DNA of 64,000 nt, taken from assembly GCA_022494885.1 (NCBI GenBank), contig JAGVSM010002927.1:37696-101695 (forward strand). Reading direction: 5' to 3'. The notes below the pieces were generated by a model, which was given only the letters and a program-made list of their open reading frames with translations, was not told where the DNA came from and did no database searches. Position 1 is the stretch's first letter. Each line of letters opens with the position of its first letter. Of this stretch, positions 40,690-51,789 are shown piece by piece. The translations under genes were made by a program, and so were the position numbers. The DNA is from Micrasema longulum. Its lineage: Eukaryota; Arthropoda; Insecta; Trichoptera; Brachycentridae.

Positions 40690-42085
40690 AAAAAACGTAA
40701 ATTAGACAAAAACAATATTTTTTAAAGGATTTATTGAGATTTTATTGAGATCTCAAATACCTTAGTTCAGTCTAAATTTGAAATGGCGTCATCTGCCGGT
40801 CTAAAAGTAATGATATTTTAGCTACATAAAACTTTTAAGTATATTTTAAACAGAAATACATTAAAAAAATGTTGTTCTTATCCAATTTGTGTTTTTTTAT
40901 TATTGTGCGATTGAAAAAAAACAATCATTTGAAAATGGCAAGATCGTATGAATTCTTAATTTTGGGTTCGTCTTACTAGACTACAGCCTTAGCTCGCATG
41001 GACATGGCCCTAGAATACGTCTCCATACTTCCGCTTCTTAAAATACACTGGATGAACGCAGCCCCCTCTAACCTGCACATCCGTATAAATGGGGAGTATT
41101 ACTTCCACACGCCACCTAGCACGCTTTTGAATGTCATTTTGTTTGCGTTCTACTATCACGTGTGCATTAGTTTTACGCCTACCCTCGTAACATATTAACA
41201 AAATGCTTTTGAAGTTCCCTTGCCGAAAAATTCAATAAATATCTAAGCGTTATTAATGTATCACCGACGATATGCAAGAACGATGAAATATTATAAATTA
41301 ATGTGCAAGATGTGTGCAAGTGTACAATAACTACATGTGAAAATGTGTGCAAAAGCAAGTGCAAAAAATGTAACATATTAATGTGTAAAATATACGTATG
41401 TGAATCTGGCAGTACTCTGCATCATTACGGTTCATTGTTTTTGCTATTAGAGTAATTTAATATTCTAGAACAAGCAATCCTTGATCATACTTACTAAGCC
41501 AGGGTTGAAGACCTGGAGTTTCGGTTCAATTATTGTAGTCACGATCACAATGAACTAAGACACATCTGATTGAAATCTTCTAGCAAATTAAATTATAAAT
41601 TCAATTACGTTATTACTCACCGGACAATGATTAAATCATTAGCATATCGGGGATCCATGAATAATATGGATGGAATTAGCCGTCATTATAATTGCTATGG
41701 CAATTAAGTAATGACAGAAAAGATTAGATAAACTTTATTTCTACAATTTCTTTGTACTAAGTTCGTCAACCCGGTCATTGAAAAAAAAAAAAACAAAAGT
41801 AGACGAAACTAAATAACGAATAAAATAATTATTTAATGATTCAAAATGTTAAATAATCTACTTTAATACGTATTTACGTATTTAGTTTGTGTAAAATCAC
41901 TAAAATAATTTATATTTGCCGATCGCTTTCAGAACACGATTGATTCCTTATTAGGCTCTAAGAGACAGGTACGTCTTAAAACTAATAGACACGGAAAAGT
42001 TTGGCAGCAAAGTTAATGAACGATGTTTTGAGTGTGTCCAAATATCTATAGACAGGCTGAATTTCCTCCCTAGGGAGTATTTAGA
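40690..42085. other. Mostly unassigned; balanced block at 40975-41220
   Basis: 40975-41220 is less AT-rich, with overlapping open frames on both strands (66 codons plus, 63 codons minus), none recognisable. F1 junction words (TTTTGAGTGTGTCCAAATAT, TTTCCTCCCTAGGGAG) lie at 42030-42082 and belong to the F1 copy that follows. Confidence 0.35.
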
Positions 42086-42182
42086 TCTAAATTTATTGTA
42101 ACAGAGACGGAAAAAATTTTTGAGAAGGGATTATGAAAGACTTGGCATTTACGTGTCTTCAAACCTGTCATTGGATTTAAAA
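42025..42182 (+). repeat. F1 repeat, 5' part of a copy split by two insertions
   Basis: The junction block and CAGAGACGGAAAAAATTTTT, GATTATGAAAGACTTGGCAT and CCTGTCATTGGATTTAA are F1 in order. The copy breaks at about 42182 and resumes at 42530. Confidence 0.8.
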
Positions 42183-42528
42183 ATAAACATTTTTTTGCAT
42201 TTTACAATAGGTACATAAGTTACAAACACATTTTTATTTTCACATAAACAAAAAAAAAACCCAAAAAGGCATGGCCTGTGCGTTGGTATACATTTATTTG
42301 AAACTGTATTTTGATAAAAATATATGAGTACATAATATTTCTACTAAATACAATTTTTATATCGATTTAATACATTTATTTACATTAACGTTTCCCATTA
42401 CGTTAAAGAAAAACGATTCTTGTGTAGCAATGGGGATAGACATTTTGTAATATTTTTATTTTTTAATTCTTAATTTATTTTATTTTTATTTTAACATCTA
42501 AATGACAAAAAAAGAATAAACGGTGTTT
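42183..42528 (-). mobile_element. LINE 3' end, family E, copy 2, inserted in F1
   Basis: TGCATTTTACAATAGGTACA, CATAAGTTACAAACACATTT and AAAAAGGCATGGCCTGTGCG are the reverse complement of 23160-23280. It lies precisely between the two halves of an F1 copy, so it inserted after that F1 copy arrived. Confidence 0.7.
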
Positions 42529-42529
42529 C

Positions 42530-42642
42530 CAATTTAAGTTGCCACTTTATCCAATGTGTAAACATTCACATTTTTGCAACTCTTCCATCTGTTGTCTTTT
42601 GTTTTACTTTAGTAAACGAGCTGAAATGTTTTTACTGCAATG
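42530..42642 (+). repeat. F1 repeat, middle part of the split copy
   Basis: CCAATTTAAGTTGCCACTTT, CAATGTGTAAACATTCACAT, TTCCATCTGTTGTCTTTTGT and GAGCTGAAATGTTTTTACTG continue F1 where 42182 left off. It breaks again at 42642. Confidence 0.8.
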
Positions 42643-42955
42643 ATGTAATAACTTATATTTACATATAAGTTATAAATTTAAAAATACTTAAAGGTACGTT
42701 TTCACTTATTTATTTGATTAATTAGCGCTTTCACCTTGTAATAGGCATCTTCAGACTGGTGAATATTTTAAAGTGTAAGGATAACTTGAATAAAACTAAA
42801 TATTTTCTTAAGTGTAGGTACATTAGAAAAATAAGTTGAAAGACATACAATACGCAATATTTCAATGTAACAGAGCGGGACAAATTATTGAAACATGTGT
42901 TGGCGGTGTACTGAAACAGGATTATATTCCTTGAAAAACGTTTATTGCTTAATAT
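42643..42955 (+). mobile_element. Family C element, copy 2, inserted in F1
   Basis: It starts ATGTAATAACTTATATTTAC with the same terminal hairpin as copy 1. It shares GGCATCTTCAGACTGGTGAA, AGTGTAAGGATAA and GTGTTGGCGGTGTACT. The element occupies the exact gap between F1 GCTGAAA(CC)TTTAT.. and GGTGAG(A)TTCATC.., which defines its borders at about 313 bp. Confidence 0.8.
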
Positions 42956-43165
42956 GTAGGTGAGTTTCATCCGGCTAAACCATTACACCTGCAGAGCATC
43001 TCCAATTTTTTTATTTCTAAGCTTCTTTATATACCATTCTAATGAAAAATGTTTTGAGTATGTAGTCTTTAGATCTAAGCTTGTTGCAACTGAGTGAGCA
43101 AAAATTATTGAGAAGCCTTGGCATTTATAGGGCTTATGACCTGTCATTGGCTGGTTTTACTTCAC
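42956..43165 (+). repeat. F1 repeat: end of the split copy plus start of a second monomer
   Basis: TAGGTGAGTTTCATCCGGCT completes the split copy. TGTTTTGAGTATGTAGTCTT then starts another monomer, followed by AAGCCTTGGCATTTATAGGG and CCTGTCATTGGCTGGTTTTA, where it is cut off. Confidence 0.8.
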
Positions 43166-43169
43166 AAAA

Positions 43170-43730
43170 GTAAAAATTATCGTAGTTTGTGATATTTCAC
43201 TATTACCAAAAAAACACAATTTTGAAAATCGCAATTCGAAAGTTTGGAAGTAAAGGGAAAATCGGATTTTTGTGTACATAACACAATTTTTTCATGTCAA
43301 TTTTATTAATTTTATTCGTAACTTTTTCTTTCAGATACATTTTTATATATTTGGAAGGTTTTCAATGTTGCAAGGTGGCTAAAATAAGGTTTAATGACTT
43401 TTGCTTGTAAATATAACCAAGACAATGCAACCCACAATAGTTACTGGCAAGAAATAAATATTACATAAAATTATTTATTGGGTGTATAAAAATATGTAAA
43501 ACATAAATATATATATTTTTTGTTTTTAGGAAGAAAACTTTGACGCTTAAAAAATGTGCCTAGAATGTCAAATAAATTATATCTTTCTTTAATAATTTAT
43601 GAATGTTTCATTGAAAATCACAACACTGTTTTTCACTAACAACAAATAATTTTAATTTACGTAACTTTTTTCTAATTAAGTTTCTAAGATTACTTTTGCC
43701 TCTTAAATAACACCTTCTTCTTCTCCTTCT
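43170..43730. other. Unassigned AT-rich stretch
   Basis: No gene or partner recognised. Confidence 0.35.
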
Positions 43731-43734
43731 TCTT

Positions 43735-44250
43735 CGGCCTTATATTCTCCACTGCTGGCTGAAGGCCTCTTCAAATCGTCTCCATTCCTTCCTATCACCC
43801 GCTTTCATCATCCATGTTTTACCGGCAATAGAGGCAATGTCATCGAACCATCCTTTTTGTGGCCTTTCAACAATTCTTATATTTGCCCATGGTCTCCACT
43901 TTATTATTCTGGGTGTCCACCTGCCATCATTTTGTCTCGCCAAGTGTCCCGCTCACTGCCATTTATCCACGACTTCGGTTCAGCGCCTTATTTCTTCATT
44001 TTCAACTCTGTCTCTTAGACATCCACCAAGAATCTGTATTGCCATGGATCGTTGCGGGCATTTTTATTTCTGGCTACTTTTTGTATTATAGACATGGTTT
44101 CTAGTCCGTTTGTTGTCACCGGCAATATGCACGATTCGTATACTTGTCTTATCAAGCATATAGAGACTTTTTTATTTTCTAAAATATATTTAAGTTTGCC
44201 GAAAGCAGCCCAACTTAGCCCTTTTCTTCTTGGTAATTCCGCCATCTAAT
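43735..44250 (-). mobile_element. RTE-type RT C-terminal pseudogene (second RTE subfamily)
   Basis: Minus strand from 44245: MAELPRRKGLSWAAFGKLKY, ILENKKVSICLIRQVYESCI, LPVTTNGLETMS, then a frame change near 44015. At the end follow ARQNDGRWTPRIIKWRPWAN, RPQKGWFDDIASIAGKTWM and RKEWRRFEEAFSQQW before the stop at about 43740. All blocks have the same order as in intact RTE-type RT tails (RRIGLSWAAFGKL..; GRPQKRWFDDI; EWRR..EAF..QQ). The segment between shows substitutions and at least one frameshift. It differs clearly from the 14.5/61.3 kb subfamily. Confidence 0.9.
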
Positions 44251-44339
44251 TATTTTTACCATGTTTGACTTAAATAACATAATTTTATGCTTTAAATGGC
44301 ATATTTAACTCAAAACTGTCATTTTTGGGGTAAGTAATT

Positions 44340-44550
44340 TTTCAACAATGTTTTGCGTATGCCTTAATGTTTGTAGGGCTGGATTTTCTTCTTAGGAGAC
44401 AAATGTAGTTGGGAAAATTTGTACGTTTAAACAAAGACAGAACGATGAATGGTATTCAGTTCACAAAGTGGCCACTCAAACTAGCCAATGATTGGTCATT
44501 AACCCTGCAAATGCTTAAATTTTCATATTCCCTTGTCAACAATGTTTTGT
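44340..44550. repeat. F1 repeat fragments in opposite orientations
   Basis: 44345-44400 has the junction block forward (ACAATGTTTTGCGTATGCCT, GGGCTGGATTTTCTTCTTAG). 44447-44545 has F1 reversed (AAGTGGCCACTCAAACTAGC, CAATGATTGGTCATTAACCC). The pair is another head-to-head arrangement. Confidence 0.7.
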
Positions 44551-45341
44551 CTTAAATTTAAAAAAAATAGAACAAGTTAAATCTTATAAATATTACCTTA
44601 TTTGAATGGTTAAGTATCAAAAACCACAAAATCAGTGGTTTAAATATTAATATGGAGCTTATTTTTCTATTACAATAACTTTAAAAAAATATAAACCTTA
44701 TTATATACTGTCGAAAAAAATCAATTTGTTTTGGTTTAAATTGTATATTTGTTTTATTGTCTGTACAGCTGAAACCAGACATTTATTTGCTATTTGTCTG
44801 TTATTAACTCTCCGTAACAAATTGTATAATTTACTATGCGAAGTTTGGCCTTTGAGAAAAATCTGGCAAGCAGGCCGTAGAACATCAATCTGAAAAGAAT
44901 AAGGTTGTCTTCATGACGTCATGATTTATACTGATGACTCCGGAATTGATTGTAATAGAAGGAGGCTGTAGTTAGGGGCTGGTTACTGATGACGTACATT
45001 GTTAGACCTGACATGTGAGAAATAGGGAAGCTACGTCGTGGTCTATTAGAGGGATGATATATTTATTATTTATAGCCAACCTTCAGAGGTATCTTGTTAA
45101 CATTACCAAATAAAATAAATACACATAAATAGTTTAAACATATTTTCTTACTGCGTCTTTTGCTATGTTTTTTTACTTTGTTTTAGTTGTGTTTTTTATA
45201 CACATTTTGCTATGTTTTTTACAGATTTGCTTACAACGTTTTATTATTATTTATTTTACGACTTAATTAAATATTTATTTACTCTTTATTTTAAATTGTT
45301 GTTTGCTACGATTATTCTATGTTTACGAAATTTATATTGAA

Positions 45342-45359
45342 ATATATATATATATATAT
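45342..45359. repeat. (AT)n microsatellite
   Basis: Nine uninterrupted AT units. Confidence 0.9.
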
Positions 45360-46545
45360 CTTTTGCTATATTTTGACTATCTGAGAACGTGGTGAATAAC
45401 CCTAGTTAGACAGTCAATGCAACGTCGCATAAATTTATGATTAAGTGTTTATGATATGGTAATTAATGAAAAATCTTGATAAATATTATTAGTTTATAAC
45501 CATTTACAAGCTTTGAAATGTCTACCGGTTTTGAAACGTAGACGTTCATCGGCATTACGATATTAGCATCTTTTCGCCAGGACGCCGTCTTATAAATTAT
45601 TAATTTTAAAAAACGACCTCATCATAACCAGTGTACATTTATTTATTTAGTTTACAAACAATGTCAAATAATGTTAAATAAATAAGAAATTTTCACATTA
45701 ACAAAAACATCAGAATATTCATGATATTTCTTGATAAAATTCCAAAATTCATTAAAACATTTTGGTATGATTGTACTGTTTTATTATTTTGACCTACAAG
45801 CAATTTTGTCTAATTAAACATCTTAAAGAATTGTTCACAACTTTTACAGCTTTTAAACTATCTCTAAAATATTTTCGAGAAGAGGAGATCAAATAATTAT
45901 TTTGACAGGGGACAGAAAACATAAATATTTACAACTAGTTGCTAAACAGTTTATTTTTGGGAGTTATTGAACCGAAATTGGGATTTGGCATTTATTATTT
46001 AAAAGTTGGGAAAATAATACATTGTGAAATACAACAGAGTAGGAAATACCCATTTGAACAGGTTGATTTAACACAATACTTTGATTTTATGACAGCAAAG
46101 CTTACATACCTATAGATGAATAACGAAATATTTTAAGATGCATACTTCTAAAATGCATTTGTATGAGGAATGAAGAAATGAATTTTGATCTTTTATTTTA
46201 TGTTAATTGGATTTCTTTTAGTAGTCAATAAATAAATTAAATAGAACGTGGCTATTTATTAAATAAATGGTTTGATGTTTTGTTTATTGGTCAAAATAAT
46301 AAAAAATACAACTTAACCAAGAAGTTTTTTTAAAAAAATATCATTCATTATGTCTTAACGCTTTAACAAAATATTAATTTAAAAATATAAAATATATTGT
46401 TTAAATAAATTGATAAGTATAAAAATATAGTATGTGTACGATTTCAAACCTTAACAATCTTTTTTAAAAATGACAAACTCCATGCTTTTAAAACCCTAAC
46501 AAATAATCTTGTGACACTTGTGACGTCTTTCAAAGTAGTTTTTTT

Positions 46546-46725
46546 TTTAAATTTGAGAGATACTTCTCCGTACAATTAAATGCTTTTTTTTGTTGTGGGT
46601 ACAAAAAATACATTTTTTGTATCTCATTCCTGGAGCACTGAACTTTTTTATTGGTTAAAAAAAATGTTTCTTTACACGAGGTCAAAGTAGGAGCATTGAA
46701 TTGTACGAAAAAGTTTCTCAAAAAT
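46546..46725. mobile_element. Small inverted-repeat (MITE-like) element
   Basis: TTTGAGAGATACTTCTCCGT and ACAATTAAATGCT (about 46551-46583) have a diverged reverse-complement partner at 46690-46722 (GAGCATTGAATTGTACGAAA, AAGTTTCTCAAA). The centre is about 105 bp. No transposase is present. Confidence 0.55.
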
Positions 46726-47059
46726 GTGTAAAAAAATCAATAAAAATACGTCTCTGCTTACCAGGTTTATCTCAAAAAGATAAAATTATGCAAAAAATAA
46801 AATAAAATTCTTGGCTAAGTAGATTAACAAAAAAATTAATTAATTTGAATTTCCTCATTCTTTTAAATATGTTTTCTATGGTGAAATTCATTTCAATTAT
46901 ACAAATTTAAAGGGCAACGATAAAATAAAGCTCTTGTCTCTCTTTTATTTACAGTTTTATACGGAGAAATTTAATGTAAAAAAAAACGATTTCATTTCAC
47001 AAAGAAGAACTTTAAAATACCGTTTTTCTTAAGTATTAAAAATGTTTTAAGTTTGTCAA

Positions 47060-47210
47060 AATTTTTGTAGACAAGGACTGGATTCAACCCCCTAGAGAGC
47101 TATTAATATTAACATATTAAAACATAGATGAAGAGCTCTTTAGAAAAGGGAAAAAAGAAGACTAGGCATCCACAGGGCTTATGATCTGTTGATATTAACA
47201 GCGAGTATGA
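47060..47210 (+). repeat. F1 repeat, left arm of a third fold-back
   Basis: The junction block (TTTGTAGACAAGGACTGGAT) is followed by ATATTAACATATTAAAACAT, GACTAGGCATCCACAGGGCT and TATGATCTGTTGATATTAAC. 47105-47195 pairs with 47480-47570 as an inverted repeat, with shared private variants such as GACTAGG(C/T)ATCCACAG. Confidence 0.8.
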
Positions 47211-47219
47211 TCCAGTTCT

Positions 47220-47580
47220 TGTCTACAAAATAAGGACAAACTCAAAACATTGTTGATAAATTCACCTGGGCCAAAAAGAGGTACAAAAATTACAAAATAT
47301 TTTTCAGCGTTACCGAGTGTGTAGGTAAAATGATTCAATCATATGAATCTCACCTAAAAGAAGGTTACAGCTCTTTTACTTCATAAATGTCAACAAATGA
47401 GATAATCGAAGAAATACAGATGCTCAAATATAGGCAGAATGGTGAATATTACACAGTGTGAAGTGGCAACTTAAACCATCTAATGACAAATCATAAGCTC
47501 TGTGGATACCTAGTCTTGTATATTTCTTTCTCTAAAAAGTTCTTCATATCTGTTGTAATATGTTAACGTTTTAAGTGAGT
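47220..47580 (-). repeat. F1 repeat, near full-length copy and right arm
   Basis: Reversed F1 words in order: CAGTTCTTGTCTACAAAATA, CAGCGTTACCGAGTGTGTAG, AAGGTTACAGCTCTTTTACT, GGCAGAATGGTGAATATTAC, GACAAATCATAAGCTCTGTG, and GTTGTAATATGTTAACG at the outer end. This copy shows the longest continuous monomer in the window. Confidence 0.9.
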
Positions 47581-47616
47581 TTAAAGCATTATAAATTTAA
47601 TCATTACAATTTATTA

Positions 47617-47826
47617 TAAATGTCGCCGCGGGATCTAATTATCAGCGCGTTTGCCTACACCATGAAAAAGGTCTCTGGTTTGATTCCCGACATAGCTGAC
47701 ATTGAAAAAAGTATCAAACCTGGTTTTTACCCTGGAAGCGTAAGATTGATCATGTTACATAAATAAAGGCTGCGGTTGGTATATCAATGCAATGCCCTTT
47801 GCACTATCAAATGTAAAAAAAAATAT
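47617..47826 (+). mobile_element. tRNA-derived SINE type S2, near complete
   Basis: ATTATCAGCGCGTTTGCCTA is the A-box region and GGTCTCTGGTTTGATTCCCG carries the B-box. The body CCCTGGAAGCGTAAGATTGA and GGCTGCGGTTGGTATATCAA follows, ending in an A run at 47813-47826. The head resembles an Asp/Glu-type tRNA and matches the S2 head at 1775-1855, which has a different body. It is about 210 bp long and non-coding. Confidence 0.85.
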
Positions 47827-48075
47827 TTATTTATTTATTTAACACTTTACATTAACAATATATACATTTTATGTACATCAAAGGGCGGGCATAATAATAA
47901 TAATAATAATGTTTGGATAATTTATTAAGCGCCATTTTTGTGAAAATCACCTCAAGGGCATTACCTTCGGCAATTTGTACTCACCTACTCAGACAGATCA
48001 GTTTAATATATTGAGTTTTTCCACTAACATTTCTTGGTGGAAAAGCATTTTAATAATAATACATATGTAGTTTTA
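47827..48075 (-). mobile_element. LINE family A 3' end, copy 4, interrupted
   Basis: CAAAGGGCGGGCAT (47879-47892) and TACCTTCGGCAATTTGTACT (47961-47980) are the two halves of the family A 3' hairpin region. Between them, 47893-47959 is a foreign fragment. The part further upstream in the RT direction is not recognisable beyond 48075. The preceding SINE ends exactly where this element's ATTTATTTATTT tail begins. Confidence 0.75.
47893..47959 (-). mobile_element. AAT-tailed retroelement fragment inserted in family A
   Basis: Seven AAT/ATA units adjoin TGTTTGGATAATTTATTAAG and GTGAAAATCACCTCAAGGGC, matching 6565-6620. The AAT run is probably the 3' tail, so the fragment lies on the minus strand. 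Confidence 0.65.
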
Positions 48076-48084
48076 TTTCAATTT

Positions 48085-48320
48085 TATTTATACATTTTTA
48101 GCAGTGATCGGGTTTTGTCGTGACCTACATCGTCAGACCGGTGGGGGACTAAACAAATTTCTATGTTATATTCAAGTGCAATTAGGGATTGTAAATCATG
48201 ATTTTATATCATTATGGAAATAAAATAATTTAAATTAAAATCATTCAAGTATAAGGTAATGAAAATCATAAAAATATGAATTTTGTTTGAATGTATATAA
48301 TAAAAACTGGTGTAAATTAT
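48085..48320 (-). repeat. Dispersed repeat family D, copy 2
   Basis: Reverse complement of 25935-26165, including CATCGTCAGACCGGTGGGGG and AATAAAAACTGGTGTAAATT. Roughly 85 percent identical. Confidence 0.8.
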
Positions 48321-48324
48321 GCAT

Positions 48325-48600
48325 TTTTTATTTTATTTTATTTTATTAACATAAACGGCGAATCTGCCTTTTACAAAAATAAATAATACCAACATATTTG
48401 GCTTGGTATTTTGTTTTTATTTTAAATGTAAATTTACTTATACCTAAGATTTATAAAAAAAAATTAAACCGAAAAATTATATAAGATTTATATTAAATAC
48501 TGATTTTTAATTTCTTTATCTTGATTAGCTAGGCATTTGTAATTAAGTAGTTTTAGTTTTTCTTTTTTATGTTATTGTTTTATTAGTGTAGGACTACTTA
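48325..48600 (-). mobile_element. LINE 3' end (CCGTTTATG terminal type), copy 1
   Basis: The minus strand ends with GCCAAATATGTTGGTATTAT, AAAGGCAGATTCGCCGTTTA and TGTTAATAAAATAAAATAAA. The same ending occurs at 54355-54450, where an RT C-terminus lies upstream, so this is a LINE 3' UTR. Confidence 0.65.
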
Positions 48601-48759
48601 CGCTCTAAGAATAAAAAATCTCCATCTTAGAACAAGCTGTGCCATGTTAGATGGAGACTATCATAAACAGAGAACACTTCGTTTTCATTTTACATTAATT
48701 GGTTTTATAAAGATTCTCTGTTATTAAGTAAGTAAATTTTTTTTTGCAATAAATTTATA

Positions 48760-48905
48760 AATTTAAAAAAATAATAATAATTAAATATGGACATATTTTA
48801 GGTATTACTACAGAATTTTATAATTATGTAAACAATTCGAAACAAAAATCTACACTTTACTTTAAACTGAGGAAGAGAGAAGGAGAAAGGAAAAAATGAT
48901 ATATT
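48760..48905 (-). mobile_element. LINE family A 3' UTR fragment, copy 5
   Basis: AAAAATCTACACTTTACTTT and AGAGAGAAGGAGAAAGGAAA correspond to the family A UTR words at 22.49, 25.11 and 59.28 kb (for example AAAAATCTACATTATTCTAT). It directly abuts the mariner relic at about 48905. Confidence 0.5.
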
Positions 48906-49202
48906 AAAATTTCGAGTTACGTCTAATGTGAACTTGCATTTGGCAAGAATCTTGATGCATTAAAGCTTTCAATATTGTGTCTTTGCACATTTTTGGCCTT
49001 CAGTTACGTTTTTTGTCTAAGATGTCAAATTAACCATTCTTAAACTTTTAAAACCATTCACGACAACTTCTCTCATCTGAAATAGTTTCACCATATGCTT
49101 CTACAAGCCAAAAATACTCATCAGTTGCATATTTTTTTAAACAGAAGAAGTTAATAAAATCTTCCCGCAGATGGCCCTTATTTGGCTCAAAGCTCGACAC
49201 AT
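48906..49202 (-). mobile_element. mariner transposase N-terminal pseudogene
   Basis: From 49194 the minus strand reads SFEPNKGHLREDFINFFCLK, KYATDEYFWLVEAYGETISD, ERSCREWF, a stop, KFKNG, a stop, FDILDKKRN, a stop, RPKMCKDTILKALMHQDSCQ. This follows the first helix-turn-helix and linker of mariner transposases: (M)SxFxPNKxHLRE.L...F.LKK.A.EA...L.EAYGE..L.ERTCREWFxxFKNGDFD.EDK.R.GRPK. The start ATG (49202-49200) is two bases out of frame. Three internal stops are present, and the match ends at a family A fragment. It was easy to overlook because stops break it into short pieces. Confidence 0.9.
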
Positions 49203-49204
49203 TT

Positions 49205-50250
49205 GTAAACAAAAAAATATTTTAAACTAATCGAAATTCATAAATACTTCAAAAGTATGTTGCTGATAAATGGCCACCTTACGAAAACGGCGTTTTTCAT
49301 TTGTCAACTTTAACCATAACTTACTGATGGTGCCAACTTTTGTCAATCGCAGAAACTTATTTGTATTTTTACTATAATACCAAGCTACGTTTAATCCAGA
49401 TAAATTGTTTCATTTAATAGGGAAATTTGTATTGATAAATCATAACTTTTATTGATAAACAACACATATAATTAATTACACAAATATTTTTTCCCTGGTA
49501 CCCTGTGAGCAAAACCGTGGGTAAAAAAAAAGTTTTAATTCAATGGGTAGCATCTTTATTTCTAGTACCCATGTCTCAAGTCAAGGTGGTGTTGCCAATA
49601 TAAAGAAATCTTTAAGATTTTTTTCCAATCTTGATATAATCCCGGATGAAAGATGGAAAATGAAGTTCTGACAAAAGGAATTATATTTGTTGAAAAGCAA
49701 TGCCAATCCTGTACCCGCGAAAATCATACTGTGAAAGCAGATAATCGGAAACATAATGATGAATGACGGAACTACGAGATCTTGAAATCCAAATCAGTCT
49801 TGTCGGGGGTTGAAGAATAAAGAACACCTCAAAAGGGTGGAAGGATGTATTATTGCGTCACAAAATGATTTATCTTATAATTTTAAAGCTTTCTTTTAAA
49901 TTCATTTGGGAAAAATTACAATCAAAATACTCTTTCCGGCATTTCGAGTTTGTCGAAATCTTTAAATAAGAATACTGGAATTTTAACCGTAGGAATTCAC
50001 CTAAAAAGAAAAATCAAACTTTACCTAAAAGTTAACTCCCTTATAAAGAAGTATTCAATTTTGAACTTGGTTGTGAGCCCATGGCTAGTCGCGAACTCAA
50101 GGATCAGAGTTTTGAAGCCCAAACTAGTAGGCGTTTCGGTTATTTTAAAGGAGTAGGAGTAATAGTTAATGTTTCACAAATTAAACTGTTTTGTAAAAGT
50201 GTTTATAAATAACAGTTGAGAGTTATGTGGGAAAAAAAATAATAAAAGCA
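49205..50250. other. Unassigned stretch
   Basis: The part next to the mariner relic (49205-49340) may be its 5' flank, but no inverted repeat is clear. A 68-codon frame (49950-50156) and the balanced block at 49640-49860 have no recognised match. Confidence 0.35.
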
Positions 50251-50254
50251 GTAT

Positions 50255-50400
50255 TTTTAAATATTTTTTTTATTCTTTGTTTGGATAACCAACAGCTACA
50301 TTTATCTTAAATATAAAACAAAACAAATTACAAACAAGCCGATTACAGGTTTTTACAAGTAGCACCACAGTAAGTCAAAAAAAATTCTCGAATATAAAAT
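50255..50400 (-). mobile_element. LINE 3' end matching the 11.5-12.0 kb element
   Basis: TTTGGATAACCAACAGCTAC, AATTACAAACAAGCCGATTA and CAGGTTTTTACAAGTAGCAC are the reverse complement of 11915-12010. Only the 3' end is kept. Confidence 0.75.
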
Positions 50401-50404
50401 GAAA

Positions 50405-51785
50405 AGTAATTTAATGTAAATCCAAAAGAAAAGAAAAAATACTACGAATTATTACGAAAGCAAACGCCGTACGTCATTATCACTATTTGCAAATAAATCT
50501 TTGTTTAATAATTTAGTTTATACATTAAAATTATTGAAATAAACCGTATGAATATGAATTTTGCCTATAATCAGATGAAACAAGAGGTATATGAAAAACA
50601 AGGTTATTTCTTAGAACTTTGGGAGGAACTTTAATAGAAAATTTGCTTAGTAGTTTAAGACAGTCGATTTAACCGGAGGCAATTTTTAGTAGAAAAATTA
50701 TATCGGCTATTTCACGTCGTTTTTGCAGAAGTAATAGGTGATGTTTTCATGGTGATGGTAATAGTTGCTAGAACAGTTTCTCAAAAGTTAATAAAACAGT
50801 GTAATTTAATATCCTGACGTGTTTTTCTTTTTAATAAAGTTAGGAAACGGTTTTAAATATTTCCAAACAATAACTGTTATAAAATTGAAGTTTCTTTTTT
50901 ATGAAACTGTTTTTGCCATTTTAAAAGAACTGCTTTAAAACAACTGAAATTTCCCAATTTATAATATTAACAAATACTTACAAGACAAAATTTATTTTTA
51001 AGACCTACAGGTATACACACTCCCTCATCCTCACTTTCAAACCCTAATACATAGTTTCTCAGACCCACCCTAACCCACCCTCTCTCTCTCACATATACAC
51101 GAATCCTTATTCTATTCTTATGTATAATGTATTTTTGTGGATATCTGTTATTGGTTGTATTTAATGATTTTCGTTTGTAGATGTTTTTTTTGCAGTTTTA
51201 CGGTTGATATCGAAAAAAAAAAAAAAATTAGCACCTCTAGTTCAAATCCTACTTTTCAACAACTTGATTTCCGTTTTCAAATAGTTATTTATTTACATCT
51301 CGGTGAAAACATCTGAAATGTTTGCGCAAATTATTAAAACGCAAACATTTATTTTAAAAATAATTCAGTTTTCAGAAAAAATGATAGCAGTCAAACAGTT
51401 TTATTAATCAAATAATGGATAAAATTACAAATTAATTGAATTTATTTCAATTCGTGCGCGGCCCAGATTAAAAAAGTAAAATTTTTATCAAAAAGTAACA
51501 CATGCGTGATTTTCACTCTGGATTAATTATTACGTTTTCGTAATTGGAAACGATCAGCGAGCACTACAAAGGAGTACTTTGAAAATGAATGACCGTTTTA
51601 AATTATGATTTAAAAGTTAATTTTTACAGTATTTTTCATTGACAACAATGAATAAAGTATAATTTCTAGCAAATATACATAAATGTCACAACATGAAGTG
51701 TTATATGTTTGTTGGTATTGGAGTGTTAAAAAAAATACATAAAAAATCTATATTTTTAGATTGAAATTCTTCGATTATATTATAG
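50405..51785. other. Unassigned AT-rich stretch
   Basis: A pyrimidine-rich CCCACCCTAACCCACCCTCT tract lies at 51064-51084. Nothing else recognised. Confidence 0.35.
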
Positions 51786-51789
51786 CTTA

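Larger units (their letters stand above)
44555..47050. other. Mostly unassigned AT-rich stretch
   Basis: Beyond the AT microsatellite at 45342-45359 and the inverted-repeat element at 46546-46725, I recognised no gene or repeat. 44880-45060 is somewhat more balanced and may be single-copy. CTTTTGCTATGTTTTTT-like words recur at 45155, 45210 and 45360. Confidence 0.35.

Noticed and set aside
47893..47911. CRISPR-like or other regular spaced repeat array
   Set aside because: This and the other short tandem tracts are simple microsatellites without unique spacers.
51064..51084. Interstitial telomere repeat (CCCTAACCC-like)
   Set aside because: Only one CCTAACCC word occurs inside a general CCCACCCT pyrimidine tract; there is no repeated TTAGG or similar unit.
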